Shown here one piece after another: positions 8,900 through 17,116 of a stretch of 64,000 nucleotides of DNA (within the stretch, counting starts at the first letter, position 1; every line of letters starts with the position of its first letter). The position numbers were made by a program, and so were the translations under genes. Under the pieces are notes generated by a model. The model did no database searches, was not told the origin of the DNA, and saw only the letters and a program-made list of their open reading frames with translations. The stretch is from Rhizobium pisi (lineage in GTDB: Bacteria; Pseudomonadota; Alphaproteobacteria; Rhizobiales; Rhizobiaceae): NCBI RefSeq assembly GCF_003938655.1, contig NZ_RJJT01000011.1, positions 185,011 to 249,010 on the forward strand, written 5' to 3'.

Positions 8900-9093
8900 C
8901 GTTAATCGAGATTCGGCCGCGACTCAAGCCGGCCCGTTTCCGGCGCGCTTTGTCCGGTTTTGCTTTCACTGCAACCAGTTGTCCGCATCCGCCTCCCTGC
9001 TTATAACAGGGAAACGATGGTTCGATGAAGGCGGCGGAAAAGAGCCATGCCTTCAGGCACAAACGGCGGCATGGCCGAAGGGAGATACTCCGA

Positions 9094-10659
9094 ATGATCG
9101 AGGAAGGCAAAATTTTCATCGGCGCGAGCCGCAATCCCGATGATAGCATCAACAAGCCGGAATATCTCGACCTGAAGTTCGGTAACCGCCACGGCCTTGT
9201 CACCGGAGCCACCGGCACCGGCAAGACGGTGACCCTGCAGGTGTTGGCCGAAGGCTTTTCACGCGCCGGCGTTCCGGTCTTTGCGGCCGACATCAAGGGC
9301 GATCTTTCCGGTATCGCCGCGAAGGGCGAGCCCAAGGATTTCCTCACCAAACGCGCCGAGCAGATCGGTTTCACCGACTACGAATTCGACCAGTTTCCGG
9401 TGATCTTCTGGGATCTCTTCGGCGAGAAGGGCCACCGGGTGCGCACCACCGTCGCCGAGATGGGACCGCTGCTGCTTGCACGGCTGATGGATGCCTCCGA
9501 GCCGCAGGAAGGCGTCATCAACATTGCCTTCAAGATCGCCGACCAGGCCGGGCTGCCGCTGCTCGATCTCAAGGATTTCACCTCGCTGCTGAACTATATG
9601 GGCGAAAACGCCACCGAGCTTTCCAACCAGTACGGCCTGATCTCCAAGGCTTCGGTCGGCTCGATCCAGCGAGCGCTGCTCGTTCTCGAACAGCAGGGCG
9701 CCGAACACTTCTTCGGCGAACCGGCGCTGAAGATCTCCGACATCATGCGCACGAGCAACAACGGCTACGGCCAGATCTCGGTGCTTGCTGCCGACAAGCT
9801 GATGATGAACCCGCGCCTCTACGCCACCTTCCTGCTCTGGCTGCTCTCGGAACTCTTCGAGGAATTGCCCGAAGTGGGCGATCCCGAGAAGCCGAAGCTG
9901 GTCTTCTTCTTCGACGAAGCACATCTGCTTTTCAACGATGCCCCGAAGGTGCTGACCGAACGTGTCGAGCAGGTGGTGCGCCTCATCCGCTCCAAGGGTG
10001 TCGGCGTCTATTTCGTGACGCAGAATCCGCTCGACGTGCCGGAAACGGTGCTCGCCCAGCTCGGCAACCGGGCGCAGCATGCGCTGCGCGCCTATTCGCC
10101 GCGCGAGCAGAAGGCGGTGAGGACGGCGGCCGATACCTTCCGCCCGAACCCGGCCTTCGATTGCGCCACCGTGATCACCAATCTCGGCACCGGCGAGGCC
10201 TTGGTCTCGACGCTGGAAGCCAAGGGCGCGCCCTCGATCGTCGAGCGCACGCTGATCCGCCCGCCATCCGGCCGCGTCGGCCCGGTGACGGATGCCGAGC
10301 GCCAGCAGATCATGGACAAGAGCCCGGTTCTCGGCGTCTATGACGAGGACGTCGACCGCGAATCCGCTTTCGAGATCCTGGCCGCACGGGCGAAGAAGGC
10401 GGCGGATGCCGATGCCGCCAAACGAGCCCCGGAGGAAGCGCCTCAGCAGCAACCGGGTACCACGAGCTCCGGCTGGACCCTGCCGGGCTTCGGCGGCAGC
10501 AATGACGATGATCAAGGCCGCAGCCAATCACGCGGCCGGGCCTCCGGCTACCAGCGGGAGACGGTGGTGGAGGCTGCGATGAAGAGCGTGGCGCGCACGG
10601 TGGCGACGCAAGTCGGGCGGGCGCTGGTGCGCGGGATATTGGGAAGCCTGAAGCGGTAA
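9094..10659 (+). CDS. HerA-like ATPase, DUF853 (YjgR) family
   Basis: A 521-residue P-loop ATPase of the HerA/FtsK-like DUF853 family. Walker A GATGTGKT is at residues 38-45 and Walker B LVFFFDEAH about 269-277; VYFVTQNPLDVP is the sensor strand. E. coli YjgR is the named relative; the molecular role is unproven, though the family is related to DNA-translocating HerA. The C-terminal 80 residues are low-complexity and basic (QQQPGTTSS, RSQSRGRAS) before a final amphipathic helix. The start at 9094 (MIEEGKIFIGASRN) follows AAGGGA; longer upstream frames lack a site. It is separated from its neighbours and probably monocistronic. Confidence 0.88.
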   Translation: MIEEGKIFIGASRNPDDSINKPEYLDLKFGNRHGLVTGATGTGKTVTLQVLAEGFSRAGVPVFAADIKGDLSGIAAKGEPKDFLTKRAEQIGFTDYEFDQFPVIFWDLFGEKGHRVRTTVAEMGPLLLARLMDASEPQEGVINIAFKIADQAGLPLLDLKDFTSLLNYMGENATELSNQYGLISKASVGSIQRALLVLEQQGAEHFFGEPALKISDIMRTSNNGYGQISVLAADKLMMNPRLYATFLLWLLSELFEELPEVGDPEKPKLVFFFDEAHLLFNDAPKVLTERVEQVVRLIRSKGVGVYFVTQNPLDVPETVLAQLGNRAQHALRAYSPREQKAVRTAADTFRPNPAFDCATVITNLGTGEALVSTLEAKGAPSIVERTLIRPPSGRVGPVTDAERQQIMDKSPVLGVYDEDVDRESAFEILAARAKKAADADAAKRAPEEAPQQQPGTTSSGWTLPGFGGSNDDDQGRSQSRGRASGYQRETVVEAAMKSVARTVATQVGRALVRGILGSLKR

Positions 10660-10683
10660 GCTTCGATCCGTCTCAGCGACTTC

Positions 10684-10702
10684 GCTCCGGTGACACCGGA
10701 GC
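10684..10702. terminator. Hairpin after the HerA-like gene
   Basis: GCTCCGGTG and CACCGGAGC form nine complementary bases around a single A, 25 bases after the stop codon at 10659. There is no T-run after it, so it is only a possible terminator or message-end stabiliser. Confidence 0.4.
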
Positions 10703-10866
10703 GCATAACGCCGCCGCCCTTGCGCTGGAGCGTCAGGCGCGCCTTGAACCGTCAGTATTCTTCGCCTAAGTTATAGCCATCTACCATTTCAACAGGATGT
10801 GTGCCGCAATGGATTTCAACCCGATCGCAACGCCAATTCGCCTTGCCAACGGGGAAATCCATATCC

Positions 10867-12462
10867 ATGCCTGCATCCATCACTCTCTCCCATCTTTCGT
10901 GGTCCGCGCCTGACGGGCGGCTGCTTTTTTCCAATCTCGATCTGAGCTTCGGGGCGGAGCGCACCGGTCTCGTCGGGCGCAACGGCGTCGGTAAGACGAC
11001 GCTGCTCAAGCTCATATCAGGCGAGATTCGTCCTGTTTCTGGGACGATATCCGTCAACGGCGGCCTCGGCGTCCTGCGCCAGAGCGTTCAGGTGGCCCCT
11101 CAGGAAACGGTGGCCGATCTCTTCGGCGCAACCGGGGCGCTTGCCATTCTTCGCCTTGCCGAAGCGGGTGACGCGACTGCCGACGAGCTTGCATCCGCGG
11201 ACTGGATGCTGGAGGCCCGCATTGCCTTGGCGCTCAATCGGACCGGGCTCGACGTGCCGGCGGAGACGCCACTTGCCGTACTCTCCGGCGGGCAACGCAC
11301 GCGTGCCGGGCTTGCCGCTCTAATCTTTGCGGAACCGGATTTCCTGCTGCTCGACGAACCGACCAACAATCTCGATCGCGAGGGCCGCGAGGCGGTGATT
11401 GCGCTGATTGGGAGCTGGCAGGCAGGCGCGATCATCGTCAGCCATGATCGGGAATTGCTCGAAAGCGTGGATGCGATCGTGGAGTTGACATCGCTCGGCG
11501 CCACGCGCTACGGCGGCAACTGGAGCCATTATCGCGAGCGCAGGGCACTTGCGCTCGCGGCCGCACAGCACGATCTCGCCGACGCGGAAAAGCGCATCGC
11601 CGAGGTTGCGAGGAGCGCGCAGGCGACGGTGGAGCGGCAGGCGCACAGGGACCGTGCGGGACGAAAGATGGCAGCCAAGGGCGGCATCCCCCGCATTATG
11701 CTCGGCGGAATGAAGGAGCGGAGCGAAACAACAAGCGGCGACAATGCCCGCCTCGCCGAGCGCCGGCGGGCTCAGGCACTGGAAGATGCAACGGCAGCAC
11801 GCGAAAAAATCGAGATCCTCCAGCCGCTGTCGGTAACCTTGCCGCCGACCGGGCTGCCCGCCAGCAAGATCGTGCTGAAGATGGACGGCGTCACATCCGG
11901 CTATCGGCCGGGCGATCCCATCATCCGTGACCTCTCCTTCGACGTGACGGGACCGGAACGCATCGCCGTCACCGGCCGGAACGGATCGGGCAAGACGACA
12001 TTGCTTTCGCTTGTCACCGGCGATCTGAAGCCCTGGGCCGGCACCATCGCCGTCATGACTGCCTTCTCCATGCTCGACCAGAAGGTGAGCCTTCTCGATC
12101 CGTCGGTTTCGATTCGCGATAATTTTCGCCGCATCAACCCGCAAGCCGACGAAAACACCTGTCGGGCCGCCCTTGCCCGCTTCATGTTCAGGGCAGATGC
12201 AGCGCTGCAGATCGTATCGACGCTCAGCGGCGGACAATTGCTGCGGGCGGGCCTTGCTTGTGTTCTGGGTTCGGCGCCGCCGCCGCTCCTGATCCTCGAC
12301 GAGCCGACCAATCATCTCGATATCGACTCGATCGCCGCGGTCGAGGCCGGGCTGCGTGCCTATGACGGAGCGCTGCTCGTCGTCAGCCACGACAAGGCGT
12401 TCCTCGAAAGCATCGGGATAACGCGGCGGCTGAAACTGCCTGCCGCCGATCCGGCCGGATAA
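10867..12462 (+). CDS. ABC-F family ATPase
   Basis: A 531-residue soluble protein with two ABC ATPase domains in tandem and no membrane segment, the ABC-F layout. The first domain has GRNGVGKTT, LSGGQRTRA and FLLLDEPTNNLD; the second GRNGSGKTT, LSGGQLLRA and LILDEPTNHLD. A charged linker of about 80 residues joins them. ABC-F proteins act on the ribosome, as housekeeping factors (EttA/Uup type) or in antibiotic resistance by target protection. The start chosen is ATG 10867 (MPASITLSHLSW) behind GGGGAAA. The second ABC-F gene 0.9 kb downstream is only distantly similar. Confidence 0.88.
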   Translation: MPASITLSHLSWSAPDGRLLFSNLDLSFGAERTGLVGRNGVGKTTLLKLISGEIRPVSGTISVNGGLGVLRQSVQVAPQETVADLFGATGALAILRLAEAGDATADELASADWMLEARIALALNRTGLDVPAETPLAVLSGGQRTRAGLAALIFAEPDFLLLDEPTNNLDREGREAVIALIGSWQAGAIIVSHDRELLESVDAIVELTSLGATRYGGNWSHYRERRALALAAAQHDLADAEKRIAEVARSAQATVERQAHRDRAGRKMAAKGGIPRIMLGGMKERSETTSGDNARLAERRRAQALEDATAAREKIEILQPLSVTLPPTGLPASKIVLKMDGVTSGYRPGDPIIRDLSFDVTGPERIAVTGRNGSGKTTLLSLVTGDLKPWAGTIAVMTAFSMLDQKVSLLDPSVSIRDNFRRINPQADENTCRAALARFMFRADAALQIVSTLSGGQLLRAGLACVLGSAPPPLLILDEPTNHLDIDSIAAVEAGLRAYDGALLVVSHDKAFLESIGITRRLKLPAADPAG

Positions 12463-12469
12463 TTCCGGC

Positions 12470-12967
12470 TCATGCTCGCTCTGCGCTTCGAACGCGGCGG
12501 TTGCGGCAAACGGCAACGATCAACGCCGTCGTACAGATCAGAAGTTCCAGACCGAAGGTCCAGTGCAGCATGAAACTGACGACCCAGTTGCTGTAGGTCG
12601 CCGGCACCGTCGTCAGCTCGAATCTGGACCAATCGAATGGCGCCAGCCAGAGCATCGGCGCGGCGACCGTATCCATGATCATGTGGAGCATGACGGCTGC
12701 GAAAAAGACGGCGGCTGCGGGAAACCAGCGCGGCGCCAGCCGCCCGACCATCGGCAGAGCCACGACGGCGAGAGCAAGCCAGAAGAGCGGCCAGTGGGAG
12801 ACATAGTCGTGATGATGGACCTTGCCGCCGGTCAGAAAGAAATAGACCATGTCGAAATCCGGAAGCACGCTGCCGACCAATGCCGCAGTCATGATGCGGG
12901 GCGCAGCGGATCGCTGCCGCGCGGCGCTCGCCAGAATGTAGCCTGCAGGCAAATGAGCAATGAGCAT
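12470..12967 (-). CDS. Membrane-bound YdjM-like putative metal-dependent hydrolase
   Basis: A 165-residue membrane protein starting MLIAHLPAGYIL, with four to five hydrophobic segments. It carries the histidine/aspartate pattern of the YdjM/DUF457 family: LPDFDM, GGKVHHHDYVSHW and MLHMIMD. The conserved His/Asp residues are thought to bind metal, but no substrate is known. The ATG at 12967 follows GGGAGGAGAAG. The gene is convergent with the ABC-F gene on its right-hand end (12462), with 7 bases between stops, and divergent from the leader of the second ABC-F gene. Confidence 0.72.
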   Translation of the reverse strand: MLIAHLPAGYILASAARQRSAAPRIMTAALVGSVLPDFDMVYFFLTGGKVHHHDYVSHWPLFWLALAVVALPMVGRLAPRWFPAAAVFFAAVMLHMIMDTVAAPMLWLAPFDWSRFELTTVPATYSNWVVSFMLHWTFGLELLICTTALIVAVCRNRRVRSAERA

Positions 12968-13075
12968 GCGTCTTCTCCTCCCGGTCGACCCCGAGGAATC
13001 CTCTATGCACGGTTTGTGGCTGGAAATCGGCGCACGTCCGGCTCCCTTGCGTCCTTTTGCGGGCAATGTTATTTG

Positions 13076-13200
13076 CTTTCTCGCAACCCTTTCGAGAAAG
13101 GAGGATCACGCAATGCAATATTATTTCCGGTTTAATCGCCAGCGTGGTCCCGTCAACGCCCTGCAAATGCGTTTGCAGGGCTGACCAGAGACCGTTTCTC
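13076..13200 (+). promoter_or_regulatory. Structured leader of the second ABC-F gene (candidate attenuator)
   Basis: Three elements can be read. CTTTCTCG (13076-13083) and CGAGAAAG (13093-13100) form an 8-bp hairpin whose right arm runs into the ribosome site of a small upstream ORF. CCCTGCAAA (13159-13167) and TTTGCAGGG (13172-13180) form a perfect 9-bp stem with a TGCG loop over the last codons of that ORF. A second TTTCTCG at 13194-13200 can compete for the same CGAGAAA arm. There is no T-run after the 9-bp stem, so control of translation or antitermination is as likely as classical termination. The target gene starts at 13356. Confidence 0.55.
13113..13184 (+). CDS. 23-residue upstream ORF (putative leader peptide)
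   Basis: The frame reads MQYYFRFNRQRGPVNALQMRLQG and ends in TGA. It has a near-ideal ribosome site (AAAGGAGG, seven to eight bases upstream), better than that of the ABC-F gene it precedes by 171 bases. The peptide is aromatic at the start and strongly basic, with no acidic residue. Its final third is encoded by the 9-bp hairpin, so a ribosome stalled or moving on it would change folding. Small leader ORFs are common in front of inducible ABC-F resistance genes; that this one works so is an inference. Confidence 0.55.
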   Translation: MQYYFRFNRQRGPVNALQMRLQG

Positions 13201-13355
13201 GACATCTCTTCCTGGTCTGCCCTTCGTGGCCGATGCGGCGCTGTAGAAGATTTCAGCGCGCATTCCTGCAATTTCCCGGGCCTGATACGTGCAATCCTGT
13301 GATGGCTGAACGCCCCGGATCGCGCCGACCAGCCGGTCAAGACCAGAGAACGATC

Positions 13356-14876
13356 ATGACCCTCATCAATATCCGCAATCTCGGCGTAACGCTGGGCAAT
13401 CCCTTGTTTTCCAAACTCAATCTTGTCGTCAATGCCGGCGATCGGATCGGCCTTGTCGCTGCCAACGGGCGGGGAAAGTCGACACTGCTTGCCTGCATCA
13501 CCGGCGCACTGGAACCGACCGAGGGCGAGATCACCCGGTCGCGCGGGCTCACCGTCGGCCATGTCGCGCAGAATGTGCCGCCTGCCCTCTTCGACACGCC
13601 ATTCTACGACGCGGTGCTACAGGCACTGCCGGCCGATCAGGTCGAAAGCGAGTGCTGGCGCGTCGATGTGGTGCTGGAATCGCTGGATGTGCCGGAGGCG
13701 ATGCGCCAGCGGGTGCTGAAGCAGTTGAGCGGTGGCTGGCAGCGGCTCGCCATGCTTGCCCGCACCTGGGTGGCAGAGCCCGACGTGCTTTTGCTCGACG
13801 AACCGACCAACCATCTCGACCTCGAAAAGATCGCGCAGCTGGAAGGTTGGCTGAACACGCTGCCACGCGACGTGCCGGTCATCCTGTCCAGCCACGACCG
13901 TGCCTTCCTCGATGCGACCACGAACCGGACGCTGTTCCTGCGGCCGGAACAATCCCCGGTCTTCGCCCTACCCTATACGCGGGCGCGCGTGGCCCTCGAC
14001 GAGGCCGACGCTTCGGAGGCGCGGCGCTACGAGCGCGATATGAAGGTGGCAGAGCAGCTGCGCAAGCAGGCGGCGAAGCTCAACAATATTGGCATCAATT
14101 CCGGCAGCGACCTGCTCGTCGTCAAGACGAAGCAGCTAAAACAGCGGGCGGAGAAACTCGAGGATGCGGCAAAACCGGCGCATCTGGAGCGCTCGGCCGG
14201 CGCGATCAGGCTCGCCAATCGCGGCACGCATGCCAAGGTGCTGGTGACGCTGGAGGATGCGGCGGTGACGACACCCGATGGAACGCTGCTCTTCAAGACG
14301 GGCCGGCAGTTCATCTGCCAGGGCGACCGCATCGTGCTGCTAGGTCTCAATGGCGCCGGCAAGTCACGGCTGGTCTCGATGCTGAAGCAGGCGATCGAAA
14401 GACCGGAGGCAGGACAAGACGGCATCAAGGCGACACCGTCGCTCGTTCTCGGCTATGGCGACCAGGCGCTTGCCGATCTGGCCGACAAGGATACGCCGAT
14501 CGGCACGATCATCCGCCGCTTCGATGTCGGCGACCAGCGGGGGCGGGCATTGCTCGCCGGGTCCGGCATGACGATCGACATGCAGGCAAAGCCGATCGGT
14601 CAGCTTTCCGGCGGCCAGAAGGCGCGGCTCGGCATGCTAGTGCTGAGGCTCACCGAACCGAACTTCTACCTCCTCGACGAGCCGACCAACCATCTCGACA
14701 TCGAGGGGCAGGAAGCGCTGGAGAGCGAGCTGATGGCGCACGAGGCGAGCTGCCTGCTGGTATCGCACGACCGCAGTTTCGTGCGAGCGGTCGGCAACCG
14801 GTTCTGGCTGATCGAGAAGAAGCGATTGGTGGAGGTGGACAGCCCGGAAGGGTTCTTCGCTTCTGTGGCGAGGTGA
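13356..14876 (+). CDS. ABC-F family ATPase with a leader ORF
   Basis: A 506-residue double-ABC protein without membrane segments. Motifs of the first domain: AANGRGKST, LSGGWQRLA and VLLLDEPTNHLD; of the second: GLNGAGKSR, LSGGQKARL and FYLLDEPTNHLD. The second Walker A ends in KSR, not KS/T-T, a small departure. The linker includes a basic helix (KVAEQLRKQAAKLNN). ABC-F proteins act on ribosomes; the structured leader and the short linker hint at an inducible, protective type and not a housekeeping one, but no drug can be named. The start is ATG 13356 (MTLINIRNLGV); its ribosome site is weak (CCAGAGAA). Confidence 0.88.
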   Translation: MTLINIRNLGVTLGNPLFSKLNLVVNAGDRIGLVAANGRGKSTLLACITGALEPTEGEITRSRGLTVGHVAQNVPPALFDTPFYDAVLQALPADQVESECWRVDVVLESLDVPEAMRQRVLKQLSGGWQRLAMLARTWVAEPDVLLLDEPTNHLDLEKIAQLEGWLNTLPRDVPVILSSHDRAFLDATTNRTLFLRPEQSPVFALPYTRARVALDEADASEARRYERDMKVAEQLRKQAAKLNNIGINSGSDLLVVKTKQLKQRAEKLEDAAKPAHLERSAGAIRLANRGTHAKVLVTLEDAAVTTPDGTLLFKTGRQFICQGDRIVLLGLNGAGKSRLVSMLKQAIERPEAGQDGIKATPSLVLGYGDQALADLADKDTPIGTIIRRFDVGDQRGRALLAGSGMTIDMQAKPIGQLSGGQKARLGMLVLRLTEPNFYLLDEPTNHLDIEGQEALESELMAHEASCLLVSHDRSFVRAVGNRFWLIEKKRLVEVDSPEGFFASVAR

Positions 14877-14909
14877 TGGATGGTGAGGGCCGGAGCGTGA
14901 TTGTTTTGA

Positions 14910-14931
14910 CGGCGTGCCGCGCGGCACGCCG
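14910..14931. terminator. Perfect 22-base palindrome between convergent genes
   Basis: CGGCGTGCCGC (14910-14920) is followed at once by its reverse complement. It lies between the stops of the ABC-F gene (+, 14876) and the VOC gene (-, 14951), where a shared terminator is expected, but no T-run follows in either direction, so it may instead be a message-end hairpin. Confidence 0.45.
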
Positions 14932-14950
14932 CCAACATGGGCCTAAACTC

Positions 14951-15730
14951 TTACCGCTTCGGTGCAACCAGACAGAAGAAGGCGCCTTGCGGGTCCATGG
15001 CCTGGATGATCCAGCTGCCGCCGGGAACTTCCATGGGACCGTGGACGACCTTGCCGCCGCCTGATGTGACGCGGTCGATCGCGGCATCGATGGCCGGCAC
15101 GATGAAATAATAGCTCCAGAAGGGCATCGGGATATTTTCCGGCTTGGTCATCATGCCGCCGATCTGCTTCCCGTTATGGGAGAAGAGATAGTAGACGCCC
15201 ATCGCGCCCATGTCGAAATCGCTGTCCCGCTTCCAGCCGAACAGCTTGGAATAGAAGGCCAGCGCCTCTTCGCCATTGCCGGTGTAGAGTTCGTGCCAGC
15301 CGATATTGCCGGGTGCGTCGGCGGCCAGTTCAGGCATGGGATTCTCCATCGGCGCCGGTGTCATGATGCAGAGCACCGCGCCATGGGGATCGGCGACGAC
15401 AGCAAAGCGGCCGACGCTCGGGATGTCTGCCGGTGGCCGGCGGACCGAACCGCCATTGGTGGCGAAATCCCTGGCCGACTGGTCGACGTCGTCGACAGCG
15501 ACATAACCCGTCCAGTTCGGTGGAATGCCCTTGCCTTCGAGTTCGGCCGGGAATTCCATCAGGCCGGCGACGCCGATGCCGTTTGCCTCGAAGATCGTAT
15601 AGGGTGGCATGCCTTCCACCGTCATATCGGAGGTCGTCCAGCCGACGACCGAACAGTAGAATTTAGCTGCAGCTGATGTGTCGGGGGTCATCAGTTCGCA
15701 CCAGATGAATTTTCCATGCGTCTCGGACAT
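14951..15730 (-). CDS. Two-domain VOC (glyoxalase/bleomycin resistance-fold) protein
   Basis: A protein of about 259 residues made of two VOC half-barrels in tandem. The first runs from FIWCELMTPDTSAAAKFY to HGAVLCIM, the second from IGWHELYTGNGEEALAFY to GAFFCLVAP. Each half has the usual betaalphabetabetabeta pattern, and the metal-binding His/Glu positions look partly kept (WHEL). Function may be a hydrolase, lyase or binding protein; unknown. Two ATGs stand at 15733 and 15730; I use the second because GGGAGA is too close to the first. It is the last gene of a probable three-gene unit (DUF899, DUF1579, VOC) with 51-53-base gaps. Confidence 0.83.
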   Translation of the reverse strand: MSETHGKFIWCELMTPDTSAAAKFYCSVVGWTTSDMTVEGMPPYTIFEANGIGVAGLMEFPAELEGKGIPPNWTGYVAVDDVDQSARDFATNGGSVRRPPADIPSVGRFAVVADPHGAVLCIMTPAPMENPMPELAADAPGNIGWHELYTGNGEEALAFYSKLFGWKRDSDFDMGAMGVYYLFSHNGKQIGGMMTKPENIPMPFWSYYFIVPAIDAAIDRVTSGGGKVVHGPMEVPGGSWIIQAMDPQGAFFCLVAPKR

Positions 15731-15781
15731 CATACTCTCCCTTTTTCGCGCCCGTTTTCAATGTCCGGGACGCCATGATTG

Positions 15782-16246
15782 TCAGATCTTGCGAGCGTAA
15801 TGCGCTTCCATGAACTGCTTCCATGAACCGTCAGGCTGTCTGGTGCTGGAGGTGAAAGTGCGGTGATCGGCGTCGGTGAAGGTTATCCGCTCCCGGTAAT
15901 CGGCGAGCCCTTCGCCATTGAAGTCAGGACCTGCCGTATAGAGATCCAGCACGTTGCCCGAGGCATCGACCTCACCTTCATAGACCCACATATAGTCCAT
16001 CATGCTGCCGATCCAGCTGCCGACGTACTTGCCTTTCGAAGCGTTGTAGCCGAGCGTCAGGATGGTGGTGGCATCCTTGCCGTCGGCCGTGCGGCCGCTG
16101 CCTTCGGCGACGAACCAGATGCCGTGCAGCGACCGGACTGTCTCCGTCCAGTCGTCATCGCCCGTCATCTGGGGCGCGGTGACGGTCCATTTTCCGAGCA
16201 GACTTTCCAGGAAAAAATATTCCTTCGGCACCTCAGCGGCCTTCAT
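15782..16246 (-). CDS. DUF1579 family protein
   Basis: A 154-residue protein of the DUF1579 family, recognised from LESLLGKWTVTAPQM near the start, TTILTLGYNASKGKYVGSWIGSM in the middle and ITFTDADHRTFTSS. The family resembles lipocalin/fatty-acid-binding beta-barrels and often lies beside VOC and DUF899 genes, as here; its role is not known. Tandem ATGs at 16249 and 16246 follow GGAGGAGAGG, and the second gives better spacing. It is the middle gene of the MarR-associated unit. Confidence 0.8.
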   Translation of the reverse strand: MKAAEVPKEYFFLESLLGKWTVTAPQMTGDDDWTETVRSLHGIWFVAEGSGRTADGKDATTILTLGYNASKGKYVGSWIGSMMDYMWVYEGEVDASGNVLDLYTAGPDFNGEGLADYRERITFTDADHRTFTSSTRQPDGSWKQFMEAHYARKI

Positions 16247-16299
16247 CATCCTCTCCTCCCTTGAGCAAGGGCGACCTATCCTGCTGGAACTGCTCCATC

Positions 16300-17028
16300 T
16301 CAATGACAGCAGGATGCTGTCTTCTGGGCCTCCTCATATTCGTCATGGCGGCGTACGAAATTCATCGTACTGTCCTCGTTGCGGCCCTTCGGGGCACGGT
16401 CCAGGATCATCAGCGTACCGATCAGTTCCTCCGGCCCGCGGGCATAACTCGAATAGGTATGGAAGACCTCGCCCTTGTCATTGCGATAGAAAGCGCTCAG
16501 TCCCGGCAGTTCGTCATGAGCGTTTGCCGGTTCCATGGGAGTGAAATTGTAAAAGACCTTGTCTTTGGCAAGGTCCTCCGGACTGAAAGAGACGTGATAA
16601 TCGAAATTGAAATCGCTGCCGAAGGAAGAGACCCATGGAAACGTCCACCCCATGCGCCGCTTATAGGCGGCGATCTTGTCGAGCGGCGCGCGCGAAACGG
16701 TGACCCAGGTGACATCGTGGTGGTTCAGATGCGGCAGGGCGCCATCGACATGGTCTGACAGGAAGGAGCAGCCCGTGCAGCCGGCATCCCAATTGGGACC
16801 GAGCATGAAATGGTAGATCAGCAGTTGGCTGCGGCCATCGAAAAGATCGGCAAGCGACTTCTTTCCCTCCGGCGTTTCGAAGACGTAATCCTTGTCGACC
16901 TTCACCCAGGGCAGCGCCAGGCGGGCGGCATTGAGGCTGTCGCGCAGCCGCGTCGCCTCCTTTTCCCTCGCCAATAGGGCGCGGCGGGCTTCGAGCCATT
17001 CCTCGCGGGACACAACCTCATTCTGCAT
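16300..17028 (-). CDS. DUF899 thioredoxin-like protein
   Basis: A 242-residue DUF899 protein. This family has a thioredoxin-like fold with the conserved stretch HFMLGPNWDAGCTGCSFLSDH, giving C84 and C87 as a CxxC pair. VTVSRAPLDKIAAYKRRMGW and FHTYSSYARG are also typical. A Cys-Cys-His end (ASCCH) may add metal or redox chemistry. A role in redox or peroxide handling is plausible but unproved. It is the first gene of the unit DUF899-DUF1579-VOC and is divergent from a MarR regulator whose promoter carries a palindrome, so MarR probably controls it. Confidence 0.83.
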   Translation of the reverse strand: MQNEVVSREEWLEARRALLAREKEATRLRDSLNAARLALPWVKVDKDYVFETPEGKKSLADLFDGRSQLLIYHFMLGPNWDAGCTGCSFLSDHVDGALPHLNHHDVTWVTVSRAPLDKIAAYKRRMGWTFPWVSSFGSDFNFDYHVSFSPEDLAKDKVFYNFTPMEPANAHDELPGLSAFYRNDKGEVFHTYSSYARGPEELIGTLMILDRAPKGRNEDSTMNFVRRHDEYEEAQKTASCCH

Positions 17029-17081
17029 GGCCTGCGCCCTCCTCCGGCGCCGCCGGCGGAAGCCGGCTCCGTTCCTTCTCC

Positions 17082-17110
17082 TTGACTAAATACATTGATA
17101 TCAATAGATA
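17082..17110 (+). promoter_or_regulatory. Promoter of the MarR gene with an embedded palindromic operator
   Basis: TTGACT (17082-17087) and TAGATA (17105-17110) are 17 bases apart, good for a sigma-70-type promoter. The spacer ends with ATTGATATCAAT (17094-17105), a perfect 12-base palindrome of the size MarR dimers bind. The -10 is only six bases before the ATG at 17117, so the message may be leaderless. The same palindrome lies 66-77 bases upstream of the divergent DUF899 gene. Confidence 0.6.
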
Positions 17111-17116
17111 TAAGAC

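Noticed and set aside
9259..10527. A 422-codon open frame antisense to the HerA-like gene
   Set aside because: It mirrors a strongly motif-supported gene; long antisense frames are expected in GC-rich DNA, and it has no ribosome site or recognisable family.
10809..10943. A small frame (MDFNPIATPIR...) before the first ABC-F gene as a leader peptide like that of the second
   Set aside because: It overlaps the ABC-F start out of frame, its ribosome site is poor, and no competing hairpins were found.
13652..15064. A 470-codon frame overlapping the second ABC-F gene on the same strand
   Set aside because: It is Ala/Gly/Arg-rich with no motif, while the other frame holds two complete ABC domains.
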